Origin: an uncultured Clostridia bacterium
GTDB lineage: Bacteria > Bacillota > Clostridia > Oscillospirales > Acutalibacteraceae
NCBI GenBank assembly: GCA_947623175.1
Contig: CANQGK010000007.1
Span: 1-64,000 of the forward strand
DNA length: 64,000 bases
Direction of reading: 5' to 3'
The notes beneath the pieces were generated by a model. It was not told where the DNA came from and did no database searches. It saw nothing but the letters and a program-made list of their open reading frames with translations. The number at the start of each line of letters is the position of its first letter. The first letter of the stretch is position 1. The position numbers and the translations under genes were made by a program. This document shows, piece after piece, positions 39,455-50,332 of the stretch.

Positions 39455-40747
39455 TTACGACGCGCGTTTTTTGACCAGGGCCAGGTGTGTCAGAAGCACT
39501 GTGCCCAGCGTCACGAGCGCCGCGACCAGAGACAGCAGTTGTTGGGCGTACATATGTATGCCAAAAACGGTATTTTGGCGGCTTTGAATCACGCTGACCA
39601 AAGGGCTTACGGCGATGGTTGTGAAAAATCCGCAAAGTCCGGACGCGGCTTGGCAAAGCGCCAGCGCCGCCGCGCGCTCCCGTGTCGGCGCGTAATCGAA
39701 AACAAGGTTGAAAGTAGCGCTGCTGATGCCGCCCATGGCGATTCCTTGCAGAAGATAATACAGCAGAAACGTGATTTTTCCCGTGACGTCAGTAGAAAAA
39801 ACAACCGCCACGTACCCGAACGCCAAAATCAACATACATTTTTCGGTGATTTCGGCAAAGGAAGTTTTATCTGCCAGACGTCCCCACATTCGTGAAACGA
39901 ATATTCTTACTAAACTGCCGGCAAAGGTTAGAACGGTAACATATTTTAAGCTCATTCCGAGTTCCTTGATTTGGTAAACCCCGTAAAACGGCGTAGCAAT
40001 GTAAACGGAAATATAGTACAACACAAAGATGCCGATCACCGCCATCAGCTTGCGATTGTGAATCAGTCCGGAAATTGCGGAAAACGGATTACACTTTTCG
40101 GTTTGTTCCGTCTTTTTTTCGGGCGAAAGCACCATAGTCATGGTACAAAGCACGGTGACGGCGAACATCACGCCTGCCGTCAGCAAAAACGCGGTTTTGA
40201 CAGCGCCGCGCTCGGCGAAGCGGTCTATCAGCGCACCCATCAGAAACGAAAAAATCATGCCGGAGATCAGTGAAACAATTTCTTTATTTGATGTGAAAAT
40301 TCCGCGCTTTTTGTCATCCACCAGCGACATCAGCCAGCTGATTTTCAGAGGATGCGCCAGATTGTAAATAAAGTAAGCGAGAAACAGCACCGCGGCGAAC
40401 AAAACCGTTTTGAACATCCGTCTCCCGGCAATCAGGGGGATCAGATACAGCGCGGAAAACAACGCCTGGTTAATAATGCTCAGCGCAATAACCAACCATT
40501 TGTACGAGCTGCGCCGGATAAATGCCGAAATAAGCTGAAACACGCATCCGAGCGAAATAACGGATGACAAGACGCCGGTCAGACCGTCGGAAAAGCCGAG
40601 CCGGGTCGTCAGCGTCGCCAAAAACGAACCTCCGACCAGAAGTGAAATCAGATATTCGAGATCCGCCTGCAAAATGTACATCGTCCTGCCGAGCTTCAGC
40701 CGTTTTTCCGAAATTTCATTCATACAATTTTCCCCTTTACAAATCAA
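39455..40747 (-). CDS. MFS transporter
   Basis: 12-TM pattern; FVSRMWGRLADKTSFAEITEKC. Confidence 0.85.
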   Translation of the reverse strand: MICKGENCMNEISEKRLKLGRTMYILQADLEYLISLLVGGSFLATLTTRLGFSDGLTGVLSSVISLGCVFQLISAFIRRSSYKWLVIALSIINQALFSALYLIPLIAGRRMFKTVLFAAVLFLAYFIYNLAHPLKISWLMSLVDDKKRGIFTSNKEIVSLISGMIFSFLMGALIDRFAERGAVKTAFLLTAGVMFAVTVLCTMTMVLSPEKKTEQTEKCNPFSAISGLIHNRKLMAVIGIFVLYYISVYIATPFYGVYQIKELGMSLKYVTVLTFAGSLVRIFVSRMWGRLADKTSFAEITEKCMLILAFGYVAVVFSTDVTGKITFLLYYLLQGIAMGGISSATFNLVFDYAPTRERAAALALCQAASGLCGFFTTIAVSPLVSVIQSRQNTVFGIHMYAQQLLSLVAALVTLGTVLLTHLALVKKRAS

Positions 40748-40836
40748 AACATAACGGATATAATAATATCGATTTCTTTGGCCCTATTCAAGGGAAATCT
40801 TGCTTAAAACTTGCACAATATTGCGAGGATAAGATT

Positions 40837-41667
40837 ATGAAACAGGAAACCTTACGGTTTGGTCGTCCGACGATTCCGATCATCATTAAAGAGTTTTTGC
40901 TGCAAGCCTCCCGCGACCGGCGCGGGATTCACGTGCACAAGGCGATGGAGATCGTCCGGGTTAAAAGCGGGCGGATGCTTGCCGACGTCGACGGCAGTCT
41001 TACAGAAGTCGAGCAGGGCAGTATTTTGTTGATAAACGGCAACATCGCGCACAAGCTGTCCGCCGAATCTGCCGAAATTACGCTGATCCAGGTTGATTTA
41101 TCCAAATTCATCGGGCAAAAAAGCGACGACGAATTTGCCGCTCTGTACGAGTTTGTTTTATCGGCGAAACGGAAGCCGTATTTAGCGACGGATGACGAGG
41201 GCGAAATTCGCGAGCTGTTTGATAAAATCGTTCGCGCCTATTACGAATCATCGGAACGGGGCGAATGGTATTTGACAGCTTATTTGTACGAACTTGCGGC
41301 GTTTTTATATACCCATTCGTTCATCGTTCCGACGGCGCAGGCAGGTGTGGAGCTTGAAAAAATTCGCCCGATCGTAGCGCTTATCGACCGCAATTATACC
41401 GCGCCGCTGACGCTTGACGACCTCAGCGAATCGGTGGGCTACGGCAAATATACGATCTGTCACCTGTTCAAAGCGGTGACGGGATCGACCGTTTTCGAAT
41501 ACATCAATTTCCTGCGAATCCGCCTGGCGGCAGAAAAGCTGGGAACCGCAAATGCCTCCGTTTCACAGGTCGCCGGCGAATGCGGGTTTTCCTCCCTATC
41601 CTATTTCAACCGGGTATTCAAAAAAATTCTCGGCTGCGCGCCGTCAAAATACCGAAAGTACGTATAA
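40837..41667 (+). CDS. AraC-family transcriptional regulator
   Basis: C-terminal LTLDDLSESVGYGKYTICHLFKAVTGSTVFEYINFLRIRLA...VAGECGFSSLSYFNRVFKKILGCAPSKYRK. Confidence 0.9.
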   Translation: MKQETLRFGRPTIPIIIKEFLLQASRDRRGIHVHKAMEIVRVKSGRMLADVDGSLTEVEQGSILLINGNIAHKLSAESAEITLIQVDLSKFIGQKSDDEFAALYEFVLSAKRKPYLATDDEGEIRELFDKIVRAYYESSERGEWYLTAYLYELAAFLYTHSFIVPTAQAGVELEKIRPIVALIDRNYTAPLTLDDLSESVGYGKYTICHLFKAVTGSTVFEYINFLRIRLAAEKLGTANASVSQVAGECGFSSLSYFNRVFKKILGCAPSKYRKYV

Positions 41668-41679
41668 TTTACCGACAGA

Positions 41680-41723
41680 AAAATCGGAGCATATTCGAAA
41701 AAACCGAATGTGCTCCGATTTTT
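41680..41723 (+). terminator. Rho-independent terminator
   Basis: AAAATCGGAGCAtATTCG...CGAATgTGCTCCGATTTTTT. Confidence 0.8.
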
Positions 41724-41810
41724 TATATTATACCATACAAAAACTCGGAATTTAATCGGATAACGCTTTGCTTTTGCCAAGCAAATGCGGTGTTTATCAA
41801 CAGTTCAAAA

Positions 41811-44800
41811 TCAATTCTTTACAAATTTCAAATTTGCTAAAATAACCGGCGTTTCTTCTTCGTCGTTTTCGCCCTTCCACCAGACGATAAAGCGAACGTT
41901 TGCCGAGGAGGGATAAAACCCTTTTTCAAATAAGCCGTTCAGCTTTTCGGAGAATGATTTTGAAAATTTTGCGATATTGACGGTTCTGCCGTTTAACTCC
42001 GCCGTTAAATACGGAGCGTTTATGTTAAGTTTCTCTCCGCTTTGCAATGACAAAACGAGGTCCTTGCGGGATTTAAAGTAATCCAGCACGACGTCTTTGT
42101 GCGTCGTCTGTAAAATCAGCTCCTTGGGCTCGGGATAAATCGTATCGTCATATTCTTCTGCACCGCCTGCATCGCAATTATCCAAAACGTCGCTGTTGCA
42201 GTAAACGTACAAAGCGTTTTTCGCTCTCGTGAGTCCTACGTAAATTCGCCGTTTTTCCTCGTCCTTGTACGCATGACAGCGATTGAGCAAGAGATGTACC
42301 GTATTAAATTCACGCCCTTTTGACTTATGAATCGTGGAAACGAATACCGTTTCATTTTCATCGGCATAAAAATCCTCATAATTAGATTCGGTAATAAACT
42401 CGTCTAAATCACTGCGGTATTTGACGGAATAGGTGCATTCAAAATCATCTACAAGCCGCAGACAATGCTCAAGACATACACTTTTGGCATAATCGCGGCG
42501 CAATTTTTCCTTCGCTTTTTTCCACAATGCATCGGAAATTACGGGTGTATCGAGCTGTGCGTCGATCGTATTTAAAAAAGACCTGATTTCCGCAAGATTT
42601 GATAACCTGAAGCCATCCGTAGATTGGATAAGCTTCGCTCTGACGTTGTTTTTCAAAAGCAATCCCATAATTTGCAGAGCTTCGTCATTTGTATTTGTAA
42701 GAACGGCGGTACTACCTTCTTTGCGCATTTCGACCAAACGACGAACCGCCGGAATTTCCATATTTGGGCACTTGCAGTGGGAAATTAAAACTATTCCCGC
42801 ATCCGCTTTTACCGGAATAATCGGTTCCGATTTCATTCGTCGTTCTATTTTTTCCGCAAAACGGTTTGCAAGATTTACGATAGATGCTCCGCTTCTGAAA
42901 TTCTCGGTCATCTCATATTTGACGGCATTCATATCTTCAAGCAGTGCGCGCATATATTTAGGGTTCGAGCCGCGAAATTCATAAATATTCTGATCGTCAT
43001 CTCCCACGGCTATAACGCGCATATCGTCATTTCGGCTCATCAAAGCTCTGACCAGACGGTATTCGTTCTCATCCATGTCCTGCGCCTCGTCTATAACGAG
43101 AACGCTTTTGGTTATTCTCCCCGGTTCCACCTCTCCGTTTTCAATGAGATCGGCAGCGTTTTTCACAACATCTTGTGCGCCCTCTAGATTCCCGATTTTG
43201 CCCAATAAATCGAAGCAATAGGAGTGAAAGGTTTTGATTTCGACGAATTTGGATGCGTTTCCTATCAATGCGGTAAGGCGTTTTTTAAACTCGGTAGCGG
43301 CGGCGCGCGAAAAAGTAAGCATCAACAATTGTTCGTGCTTTACGTCCTCCATTAAGAGCAATGAAGCGAGCTTATGAACAAGCACCCGTGTTTTACCGCT
43401 CCCGGGCCCCGCCGCCACAACGATGTACTTAGAATCGGAATCGTTTATTATTGTCGACTGTATATCGGACAGTTCATCAAATAAGCGATTATATTTTTCC
43501 GGGGTGATATTTCGGTCGATTTCTTTCGCGCGCTCCCCTTTAAAATACTTCGCTATGAATTTTCGAAAATCCATCTGAAAATAATCCTGTACAAATTCAA
43601 GCGCCGTATTATAATCGCGCACCATAAGATTGGCATATTCGCCCACAATATGTATCTGGCGGATTTTCATTTTGTAAAATTCGTCAAGCAATTTGTAATC
43701 ATCAGCTTTGTAACGTACCTTGTTATCAGTAATAAGGCGGCGAATTTCAATGCCGTTATAAACCACCAAAAACCCGCCTTCAATTTTCAAAGCGCCGATT
43801 TTTGACAGATAAAGCAAGGCGTCCTCAACGTCCGTCAGAGTTATTTTACCGAAACACGGATCTATTTTTGGCTTTGCCATATACCCGTTGAATAATTCCA
43901 CAAGTGAAAATTCAACCGTTTTTTCTTCTTTGCCTGCGTCGTCGGGCTGCGTTTTCGAAAACAAGGTTTCCAAAATAAATTTACAAAGCTCTGTTCTCCG
44001 CTCAAACTTTGCGTTTAAAACTGACAAATCCATCGCCGGAACAATCGTTACACAGTGGGTTGATTCGTCCTGCTCCTTGCGAATATAATTCTTGACGGTC
44101 AGAAAATACAAAAGCGTGCGAAGATTTTTTACGGTTGAGAAAGAAATTCCCGCTTTAAGCGCATTGTCGTTGATTGCCTTCAGCGAATAATCACAGCCCT
44201 CGTCGGTAAGCTGTGCCAACAAAAAACGTTCTAATTTAGCGAACCGTTCCAGGGTTAGCTTTGATTTATTTTCCGTATCTGAGCTGTAAATATAGGCAGA
44301 CATGTCCTGCATATCTGCAAGCAGATTTTCCTGACGCATAAGATTTACACAGTCGATCACTTCGTCTTTGTTAAGCCCCAGGGTATCGGCAAGGTAATCT
44401 ATGCGGCTTTCCGCGTCGTCATTGCCTGCACGCGCGATGCTGCGGCTTGAAATCAACGACTTTATAATACGCTTAGCGTCCGTTTTTTGCTTGTCGGAAA
44501 AGAGCGCGGACCTTTCAATGCGAAACGACGCCTCGCGCATATCCTTTGCAAGAATACTTGTGGCGTAAACGTGCGGCACGTTATGCCCGCGTCTTACGTA
44601 GCCGGCATTTTCTAATGCCGAAATCGCAGTTTTGACCCGCGTTTCGATTTCATAGACCGAATCATCCCATCCCGCCTGCCTTGCAATTTCTAACGGAGAA
44701 CAGCAAACCGTAGACCGCAGCTTTGTAAGATCTTTTATCGCTTTCCAGACCTGCTGTATTTCGCCGATACTGAGTTTAGACTGATTGAGCAGAATAAAAT

Positions 44801-46601
44801 GCTTGTCCAGGTCTTCGTTGTTGAACAAAACATAACATTCCGCCTGCAAGCTCGGATCCCGCCCGGCGCGCCCTGCTTCCTGAACATAATTTTCCAAAGA
44901 ATCGGATATATCGTAATGAATTACGAGCCTAACGTCCTTTTTATCGACTCCCATACCGAAAGCGGACGTGGCGACAATGACATTTACCTCGTTTTTGATG
45001 AAAGCCTCCTGATTTGCTATTTTGTCGTTCGATTCCATTTGTCCGTTAAACGGGCGTGCGGGAAAACCGTCCGCAGTCAGCTTTTCGGCAAGCAGGCGGG
45101 TGCGCCTCGTTCTGGAAACATAAACAATGGTAGGGCAATCCTTTTGCGCTATCAAATCCCTTAAGGTGTTGTATTTTTCTTCCTCTGTTTCTTTAAAAAG
45201 CACGACGTAGTGCAGATTTTCTCTGGAAGCGGATGATGCGAAAATTTCAAGATCAAGATCCGCCTTTTTCTTGAAATACTCGCAGATATCGCTTATAACC
45301 TTTTGTTTTGCAGTAGCCGTAAAACAGGAAACGGGAATCGGCTTTTTGCCGGTTTTCTTTTTTTGAAGTTCACGGATAAAATCGCCGATATACAAATAAT
45401 CCACCCTGAAATCTTGCCCCCACGCAGAAAAGCAGTGCGCCTCATCTATGACAAATCGCACAATATTTCGGGAAATCAGCATTTTTTCAATAGATTTTGA
45501 ACGAAGCTGTTCCGGGGATATATAAAGAATGGTTGCCGAACCGTTTGCGATTCTTTCGTAAGCGTTTGCGCGTTCTATAGGATCAAGCAGTCCGTTGACC
45601 GTTACGGCGGAAGTAATGCCCAAAGCGTTCAGATTATCGACCTGGTCCTTCATAAGCGATTGCAGCGGAGAGATAACCACCGTCAAACCATGAACCGCCT
45701 TTCCTGCCATAAGTGCCGGTAATTGAAACGTAATGGATTTTCCGCCGCCCGTCGGAAAAACAGCAAGCAGCGATTTGCCGTCAACTGCGGCTTGCGCCGC
45801 CTTCTGTTGGAGAGGTTCGCCGTTATAAGTGCGAAAGCTGTTAAAGCCGAAAATCCTTTTTAAGCTTTTATGAATATTCAAATTCTCACGGCAATACGTA
45901 CATCCGTTTTCGCAAGGCGTATTACGCAGATATTTGATTACGTTTTCAATTTTAGGGAAATTACGCAAAAGCCAGGGCGGAGTAATAGAAAACTCATCCT
46001 CGGCACCGATTAAAGCCAGCGCGTATGCCAATTCGCGGGGATAATGCTTGATAAGCGGCTGTAAATCCGCATTTGCACAAATTTTTCCCATAAACTCGAC
46101 AGTGATCAAATTTCGGATGTCCGAGTTATAGGGCCTGAAATTTACATAATCAAAGAACCCCTCAAACTCCGCATACGGATAAAGTAAACGGCAAAAGATC
46201 TGTTTTTTCTTTGAAGATAAGGAAAAGAAGGCGTTTACCTCGTCAAAGAAGAGCTTTTGCGCTTTTTTGCTGTCACTCAGCGGATTGTTTAATTCTTCCA
46301 CTTGCAATTTATCGTCCTTGAGTAACGCATGATAAGGACGCTTCGGAAACAGCAAAGGCGACAGATAAAGCGTGTCGATAACCTTTTGGCGCGGCGATAC
46401 GAAATCGTCGCCCAGAAATTTAAGATCGTGATGTATAACATTGTGCCCGCAAAGATAGTTGGCGGCGGAGTAAAAAGCGCAAAAATCCGCCGTTGAAGCA
46501 GAATGAAAATCCGGTGCGTTTTCTTTTACGGCGCCGATATCATGTATTTTATTGTCGTCGACGCCGACCTCGGCATCAAAAAATACAACGGATTTTGACA
46601 T
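41811..46601 (-). CDS. 1596-aa fusion: DnaQ-like exonuclease - RecQ helicase - UvrD/SF1 helicase
   Basis: VVFFDAEVG...CGHNVIHHDLKFL; VFPTGGGKSITFQLPAL + FVIDEAHCFSAWGQDFR; VVAAGPGSGKTRVLVHKL + LVIDEAQDMDENEYR + STIHKSKGREF. Confidence 0.9.
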   Translation of the reverse strand: MSKSVVFFDAEVGVDDNKIHDIGAVKENAPDFHSASTADFCAFYSAANYLCGHNVIHHDLKFLGDDFVSPRQKVIDTLYLSPLLFPKRPYHALLKDDKLQVEELNNPLSDSKKAQKLFFDEVNAFFSLSSKKKQIFCRLLYPYAEFEGFFDYVNFRPYNSDIRNLITVEFMGKICANADLQPLIKHYPRELAYALALIGAEDEFSITPPWLLRNFPKIENVIKYLRNTPCENGCTYCRENLNIHKSLKRIFGFNSFRTYNGEPLQQKAAQAAVDGKSLLAVFPTGGGKSITFQLPALMAGKAVHGLTVVISPLQSLMKDQVDNLNALGITSAVTVNGLLDPIERANAYERIANGSATILYISPEQLRSKSIEKMLISRNIVRFVIDEAHCFSAWGQDFRVDYLYIGDFIRELQKKKTGKKPIPVSCFTATAKQKVISDICEYFKKKADLDLEIFASSASRENLHYVVLFKETEEEKYNTLRDLIAQKDCPTIVYVSRTRRTRLLAEKLTADGFPARPFNGQMESNDKIANQEAFIKNEVNVIVATSAFGMGVDKKDVRLVIHYDISDSLENYVQEAGRAGRDPSLQAECYVLFNNEDLDKHFILLNQSKLSIGEIQQVWKAIKDLTKLRSTVCCSPLEIARQAGWDDSVYEIETRVKTAISALENAGYVRRGHNVPHVYATSILAKDMREASFRIERSALFSDKQKTDAKRIIKSLISSRSIARAGNDDAESRIDYLADTLGLNKDEVIDCVNLMRQENLLADMQDMSAYIYSSDTENKSKLTLERFAKLERFLLAQLTDEGCDYSLKAINDNALKAGISFSTVKNLRTLLYFLTVKNYIRKEQDESTHCVTIVPAMDLSVLNAKFERRTELCKFILETLFSKTQPDDAGKEEKTVEFSLVELFNGYMAKPKIDPCFGKITLTDVEDALLYLSKIGALKIEGGFLVVYNGIEIRRLITDNKVRYKADDYKLLDEFYKMKIRQIHIVGEYANLMVRDYNTALEFVQDYFQMDFRKFIAKYFKGERAKEIDRNITPEKYNRLFDELSDIQSTIINDSDSKYIVVAAGPGSGKTRVLVHKLASLLLMEDVKHEQLLMLTFSRAAATEFKKRLTALIGNASKFVEIKTFHSYCFDLLGKIGNLEGAQDVVKNAADLIENGEVEPGRITKSVLVIDEAQDMDENEYRLVRALMSRNDDMRVIAVGDDDQNIYEFRGSNPKYMRALLEDMNAVKYEMTENFRSGASIVNLANRFAEKIERRMKSEPIIPVKADAGIVLISHCKCPNMEIPAVRRLVEMRKEGSTAVLTNTNDEALQIMGLLLKNNVRAKLIQSTDGFRLSNLAEIRSFLNTIDAQLDTPVISDALWKKAKEKLRRDYAKSVCLEHCLRLVDDFECTYSVKYRSDLDEFITESNYEDFYADENETVFVSTIHKSKGREFNTVHLLLNRCHAYKDEEKRRIYVGLTRAKNALYVYCNSDVLDNCDAGGAEEYDDTIYPEPKELILQTTHKDVVLDYFKSRKDLVLSLQSGEKLNINAPYLTAELNGRTVNIAKFSKSFSEKLNGLFEKGFYPSSANVRFIVWWKGENDEEETPVILANLKFVKN

Positions 46602-46881
46602 AAACGATTCCCCTTTTTAAGCGGCGAAATTTTTCCGGCAAAAAGCCAATCCTTTTTACTTAACTCCACAACTTCCAAAGCCTCTTATAAACTCAAGACA
46701 CATCAACGCAACCAAGCAGTAAATGCAAATCTCTACATTTGTAAATATATCATATCGCTCGCCAAATAACAATAACAGATTTTGAATATCTCAAAAACTT
46801 TTACCGGTTTAACAAGGCTAAAAATTTATCATTGACTCAAAACGTTTATTCTAAGACTTGCCATTTCTCATTATTATATGC

Positions 46882-46910
46882 TTGACAAATTGGGGATAAG
46901 GTGTTATAAT
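46882..46910 (+). promoter_or_regulatory. Consensus promoter TTGACA-17-TATAAT of the trp operon
   Basis: TTGACA 46882-46887, TATAAT 46905-46910, 17-nt spacer. Confidence 0.85.
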
Positions 46911-46929
46911 GGTCTAAAATTTAATAAGC

Positions 46930-47210
46930 TAAACCGTTGAAGCGGAGATAAAGTCGATTATGCTTATACAGAGAGCCTGCGTTGGTGGAAATCGGGCTAA
47001 ACACAGATCTTCAAATGGACCGCTGAGGGTGCAGTCAAAGGCGTAGGTATGCCGAGTATTCTGCAACGTGTTGACATACGTCAGTTGTCGAGGGTATATA
47101 CGTACCCTGCCGAGCGCACGGCATTTTGCCGTGAATCAAGGTGGCACCGCGAATAAAATTATTCGTCCTTGACAGAATTGCTTTCTGTCAAGGGCTTTTC
47201 TTTTTCCGGG
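46930..47210 (+). ncRNA. T-box riboswitch (tRNA-Trp responsive, inferred)
   Basis: AGAGAGCCTGCG..GGTGGAAATC, T-box AAGGTGGCACCGCG, terminator CCTTGACAGAATTGCTTTCTGTCAAGG-T-run, upstream of trpE; likely TGG specifier at 47016-47018. Confidence 0.9.
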
Positions 47211-47235
47211 CGGAAAGCGGATAAGGAGCATTCGC

Positions 47236-48702
47236 ATGAAAATTTCACCGGATTTTGAACAGGTCAAAAGAATTTCCGCCTTGGGGCAATATAAGGTTTT
47301 ACCGCTCAGCTGTGAAATCCTTTCGGACATTTGCACGCCTATAGAGGCGATGAAAATTCTTAAAAACGTATCGACTCATTGCTACATGCTGGAATCGGTG
47401 GCGGAAAACGAAAAATGGGGCAGATATACCTTTTTGGGCTTTGATCCGAAGCTTGAAATCACCTGTCTTGACGGCAGCATGAAAATCGGGAATATCAAAT
47501 TCAAAACCGACTCGCCTTCAAGCTATCTGCGTCAAATATTGGCGGATTACAAAAGTCCGAAATTCGATTATCTCCCTCCCTTTACCGGCGGACTTGTGGG
47601 ATATTTTTCTTATGATTACATCACATACAGCGAGCCTACCGTAAAGGCGGAAATAAACGACACGGAAAATTTTCAGGACGTCGACTTGATGCTTTTTGAC
47701 AAAGTAATTGCCTTTGATAATTTCCGTCAAAAAATAATACTTATGGTAAATATTCCGCTCGAAAACGCGGAATCGGCATATAACAAAGGAATAATCGAGC
47801 TTGAACAGCTTTGCAGACTCTTAAGAACCGGCGTCAAAAAAGAGGAGCCGGCGGGGCGTCTCAAGGGCGAGGTGACTCCCCTATTTGACAAACCCGCCTA
47901 TTGCGATATGGTTGAAAAAGCCAAAAATTATATCCGCGAGGGCGATATATTTCAAATTGTGCTTTCCAACCGGCTGAGCGCTCCGTTTGAAGGCAGTCTG
48001 CTTAACACCTACCGGATTTTGCGAACCCTTAATCCGTCGCCTTATATGTTTTACTTTTCGGGAACGGACGTCGAGGTAGCGGGCGCATCGCCCGAAACGC
48101 TTGTAAAGCTCGAAAACGGTCTGCTTCACACCTTCCCGCTTGCAGGCACAAGACCGCGCGGAAAAACCGAAGAGGCGGACAAGGCGCTCGAAAAGGAATT
48201 GCTTGCCGACCGCAAAGAGCTTGCCGAGCATAATATGCTTGTGGATTTAGGGCGCAACGATCTCGGAAAAATCAGCAAATTCGGCACGGTGCAGGTCGAA
48301 AAGCTTCACTCCATAGAACGTTATTCCCATGTCATGCACATCGGTTCTACCGTAAGAGGCGAAATCCGCGAGGAATTTGACGCGCTTGACGCCGTAGCGG
48401 CGGTTCTTCCCGCGGGAACGCTTTCCGGAGCGCCGAAAATCAGAGCCTGCCGGCTTATAGGCGAAATGGAGAATAACAAACGCGGAATTTACGGCGGAGC
48501 AATAGGCTATATCGCCTTTACCGGAAATATGGACACCTGCATAGCCATACGAATAGCCTACAAAAAGAACGGCAAGGTATTTGTAAGAAGCGGCGCCGGA
48601 ATCGTGGCGGATTCAGTACCCGAAAAGGAATATGAAGAATGCATAAACAAGGCGAAAGCGGTCGTTAACGCGCTTGAAATGGCGCAGGAGGCGGACGAAT
48701 GA
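47236..48702 (+). CDS. trpE: Anthranilate synthase component I
   Basis: PSPYMFYFSG, AGASPETLVKLENG, AGTRPRGKT. Confidence 0.95.
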   Translation: MKISPDFEQVKRISALGQYKVLPLSCEILSDICTPIEAMKILKNVSTHCYMLESVAENEKWGRYTFLGFDPKLEITCLDGSMKIGNIKFKTDSPSSYLRQILADYKSPKFDYLPPFTGGLVGYFSYDYITYSEPTVKAEINDTENFQDVDLMLFDKVIAFDNFRQKIILMVNIPLENAESAYNKGIIELEQLCRLLRTGVKKEEPAGRLKGEVTPLFDKPAYCDMVEKAKNYIREGDIFQIVLSNRLSAPFEGSLLNTYRILRTLNPSPYMFYFSGTDVEVAGASPETLVKLENGLLHTFPLAGTRPRGKTEEADKALEKELLADRKELAEHNMLVDLGRNDLGKISKFGTVQVEKLHSIERYSHVMHIGSTVRGEIREEFDALDAVAAVLPAGTLSGAPKIRACRLIGEMENNKRGIYGGAIGYIAFTGNMDTCIAIRIAYKKNGKVFVRSGAGIVADSVPEKEYEECINKAKAVVNALEMAQEADE

Positions 48703-49277
48703 TACTTCTAATAGACAATTACGACAGTTTTTCTTATAATCTTTATCAGCTGATAGGCGAAATCGAGCCGGATATAAAGGTAATTCGCAACAATGATATG
48801 ACCGTAGACGAAATACAGGCTTTAAATCCCGAACGGATAATTCTTTCCCCCGGGCCCGGAAGACCCGAAAACGCCGGCGTAGTACCCGAGGTTGTGAAAA
48901 ATTTGGGCAAAGACATACCTATCCTCGGAGTTTGTCTCGGGCATCAGGCGATTTGCATGGTTTACGGCGCCGTCATCACATACGCAAAGGAGCTTATGCA
49001 TGGCAAGCAGTCGGACGTTAAGTTTGACAATACCTGTCCTTTGTTTAAGGACTGCCCCGCCGTCGCTCCCGTGGCGAGGTATCATTCGCTGGCGGCGGAT
49101 AAAAATACCGTACCCGACTGTCTTAAGGTTACCGCGGTTACGCTTGACGGAGAGATAATGGCGGTACAGCATAAGGAATATCCCGTATTCGGCGTTCAGT
49201 TCCATCCGGAATCGATAATGACGCCGGACGGCAAGCAAATTTTAAAAAATTTTGTAAATATTAAATATAAAATATAA
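48699..49277 (+). CDS. trpG: Anthranilate synthase component II (glutamine amidotransferase)
   Basis: LIDNYDSFSYNL, LSPGPGRPENAG, GVCLGHQAI, VQFHPESI. Confidence 0.95.
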   Translation: MILLIDNYDSFSYNLYQLIGEIEPDIKVIRNNDMTVDEIQALNPERIILSPGPGRPENAGVVPEVVKNLGKDIPILGVCLGHQAICMVYGAVITYAKELMHGKQSDVKFDNTCPLFKDCPAVAPVARYHSLAADKNTVPDCLKVTAVTLDGEIMAVQHKEYPVFGVQFHPESIMTPDGKQILKNFVNIKYKI

Positions 49278-49305
49278 ATATTAAATAAATGCAAGGGTGG
49301 TAAAT

Positions 49306-50331
49306 ATGATTAAAGAAGCAATCGAAAAGGTAGTAAACAAGCAGGACCTTACGTATGACGAGGCGTATACCGTTATGAATGAAATTATGAACGGCGAAAC
49401 CTCTCAGACGCAGAACGCGGCTTTTTTGGCTTCGCTTTCCACAAAGAGCGCAAAAGCGGAAACCACCGACGAAATCGCCGGATGCGCTGCCGCCATGCGT
49501 GAGCACGCCATAAAAGTGAACTCCGATTATGATTTATTTGAAATCGTGGGCACCGGCGGCGACAACGCGCACAGCTTTAATATTTCGACTACCGCCGCTT
49601 TGGTAACAGCCGCAAGCGGTATTAAGGTAGCAAAGCACGGCAACCGCGCCGCTTCCTCAAAATGCGGAACCGCCGACTGTCTGGAGGCTTTGGGAGTAAA
49701 TATAGATCAAAGTCCGCAAAAATGCGCCGAGCTTTTGGAAAAGGCGGGAATGTGCTTTTTCTTTGCGCAAAAATACCATTCCTCTATGAAATACGTCGGT
49801 GGTATACGCAAGGAGCTCGGTTTCCGCACCGTCTTTAACATTCTCGGCCCGCTTACCAATCCGGGCAATCCCAAAATGCAGCTGCTCGGAGTTTACGACG
49901 AATACCTGGTAGAACCCCTGGCTCAGGTGCTTATGAATCTCGGCGTGGAGCGCGGTATGGTGGTATACGGCAAGGATAAGCTGGATGAAATTTCCTTAAG
50001 CGCACCCACAAAGGTTTGCGAATTTAAAGAAGGCTGGTTCAAAAGCTATACGATAACCCCCGAAATGTTCGGTCTCGAACGCTGTGAAAAATCCGACCTT
50101 GTAGGCGGAGATCCTAAGGAAAACGCGAATATCACATTGAGCATTTTAAATGGTGAAAAGGGGCATAAGCGCAATGCCGTTTTGATGAATGCCGGCGCCG
50201 CTTTGTATATCGGCAAAAAGGCGGACAGCATAAAGGACGGCATCGATTTGGCAGCAAGTCTTATCGATTCGGGCAAAGCGCTCGACACCCTTAATAAGTT
50301 AATTGAAATAAGCAATACCGCGGAGGCGTAA
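49306..50331 (+). CDS. trpD: Anthranilate phosphoribosyltransferase
   Basis: [33 protein letters not shown]. Confidence 0.95.
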   Translation: MIKEAIEKVVNKQDLTYDEAYTVMNEIMNGETSQTQNAAFLASLSTKSAKAETTDEIAGCAAAMREHAIKVNSDYDLFEIVGTGGDNAHSFNISTTAALVTAASGIKVAKHGNRAASSKCGTADCLEALGVNIDQSPQKCAELLEKAGMCFFFAQKYHSSMKYVGGIRKELGFRTVFNILGPLTNPGNPKMQLLGVYDEYLVEPLAQVLMNLGVERGMVVYGKDKLDEISLSAPTKVCEFKEGWFKSYTITPEMFGLERCEKSDLVGGDPKENANITLSILNGEKGHKRNAVLMNAGAALYIGKKADSIKDGIDLAASLIDSGKALDTLNKLIEISNTAEA

Positions 50332-50332
50332 A

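Noticed and set aside
39431-40567. Plus-strand ORFs opposite the MFS transporter
   Set aside because: Antisense shadow ORFs in GC-rich coding sequence; the MFS frame is convincing.
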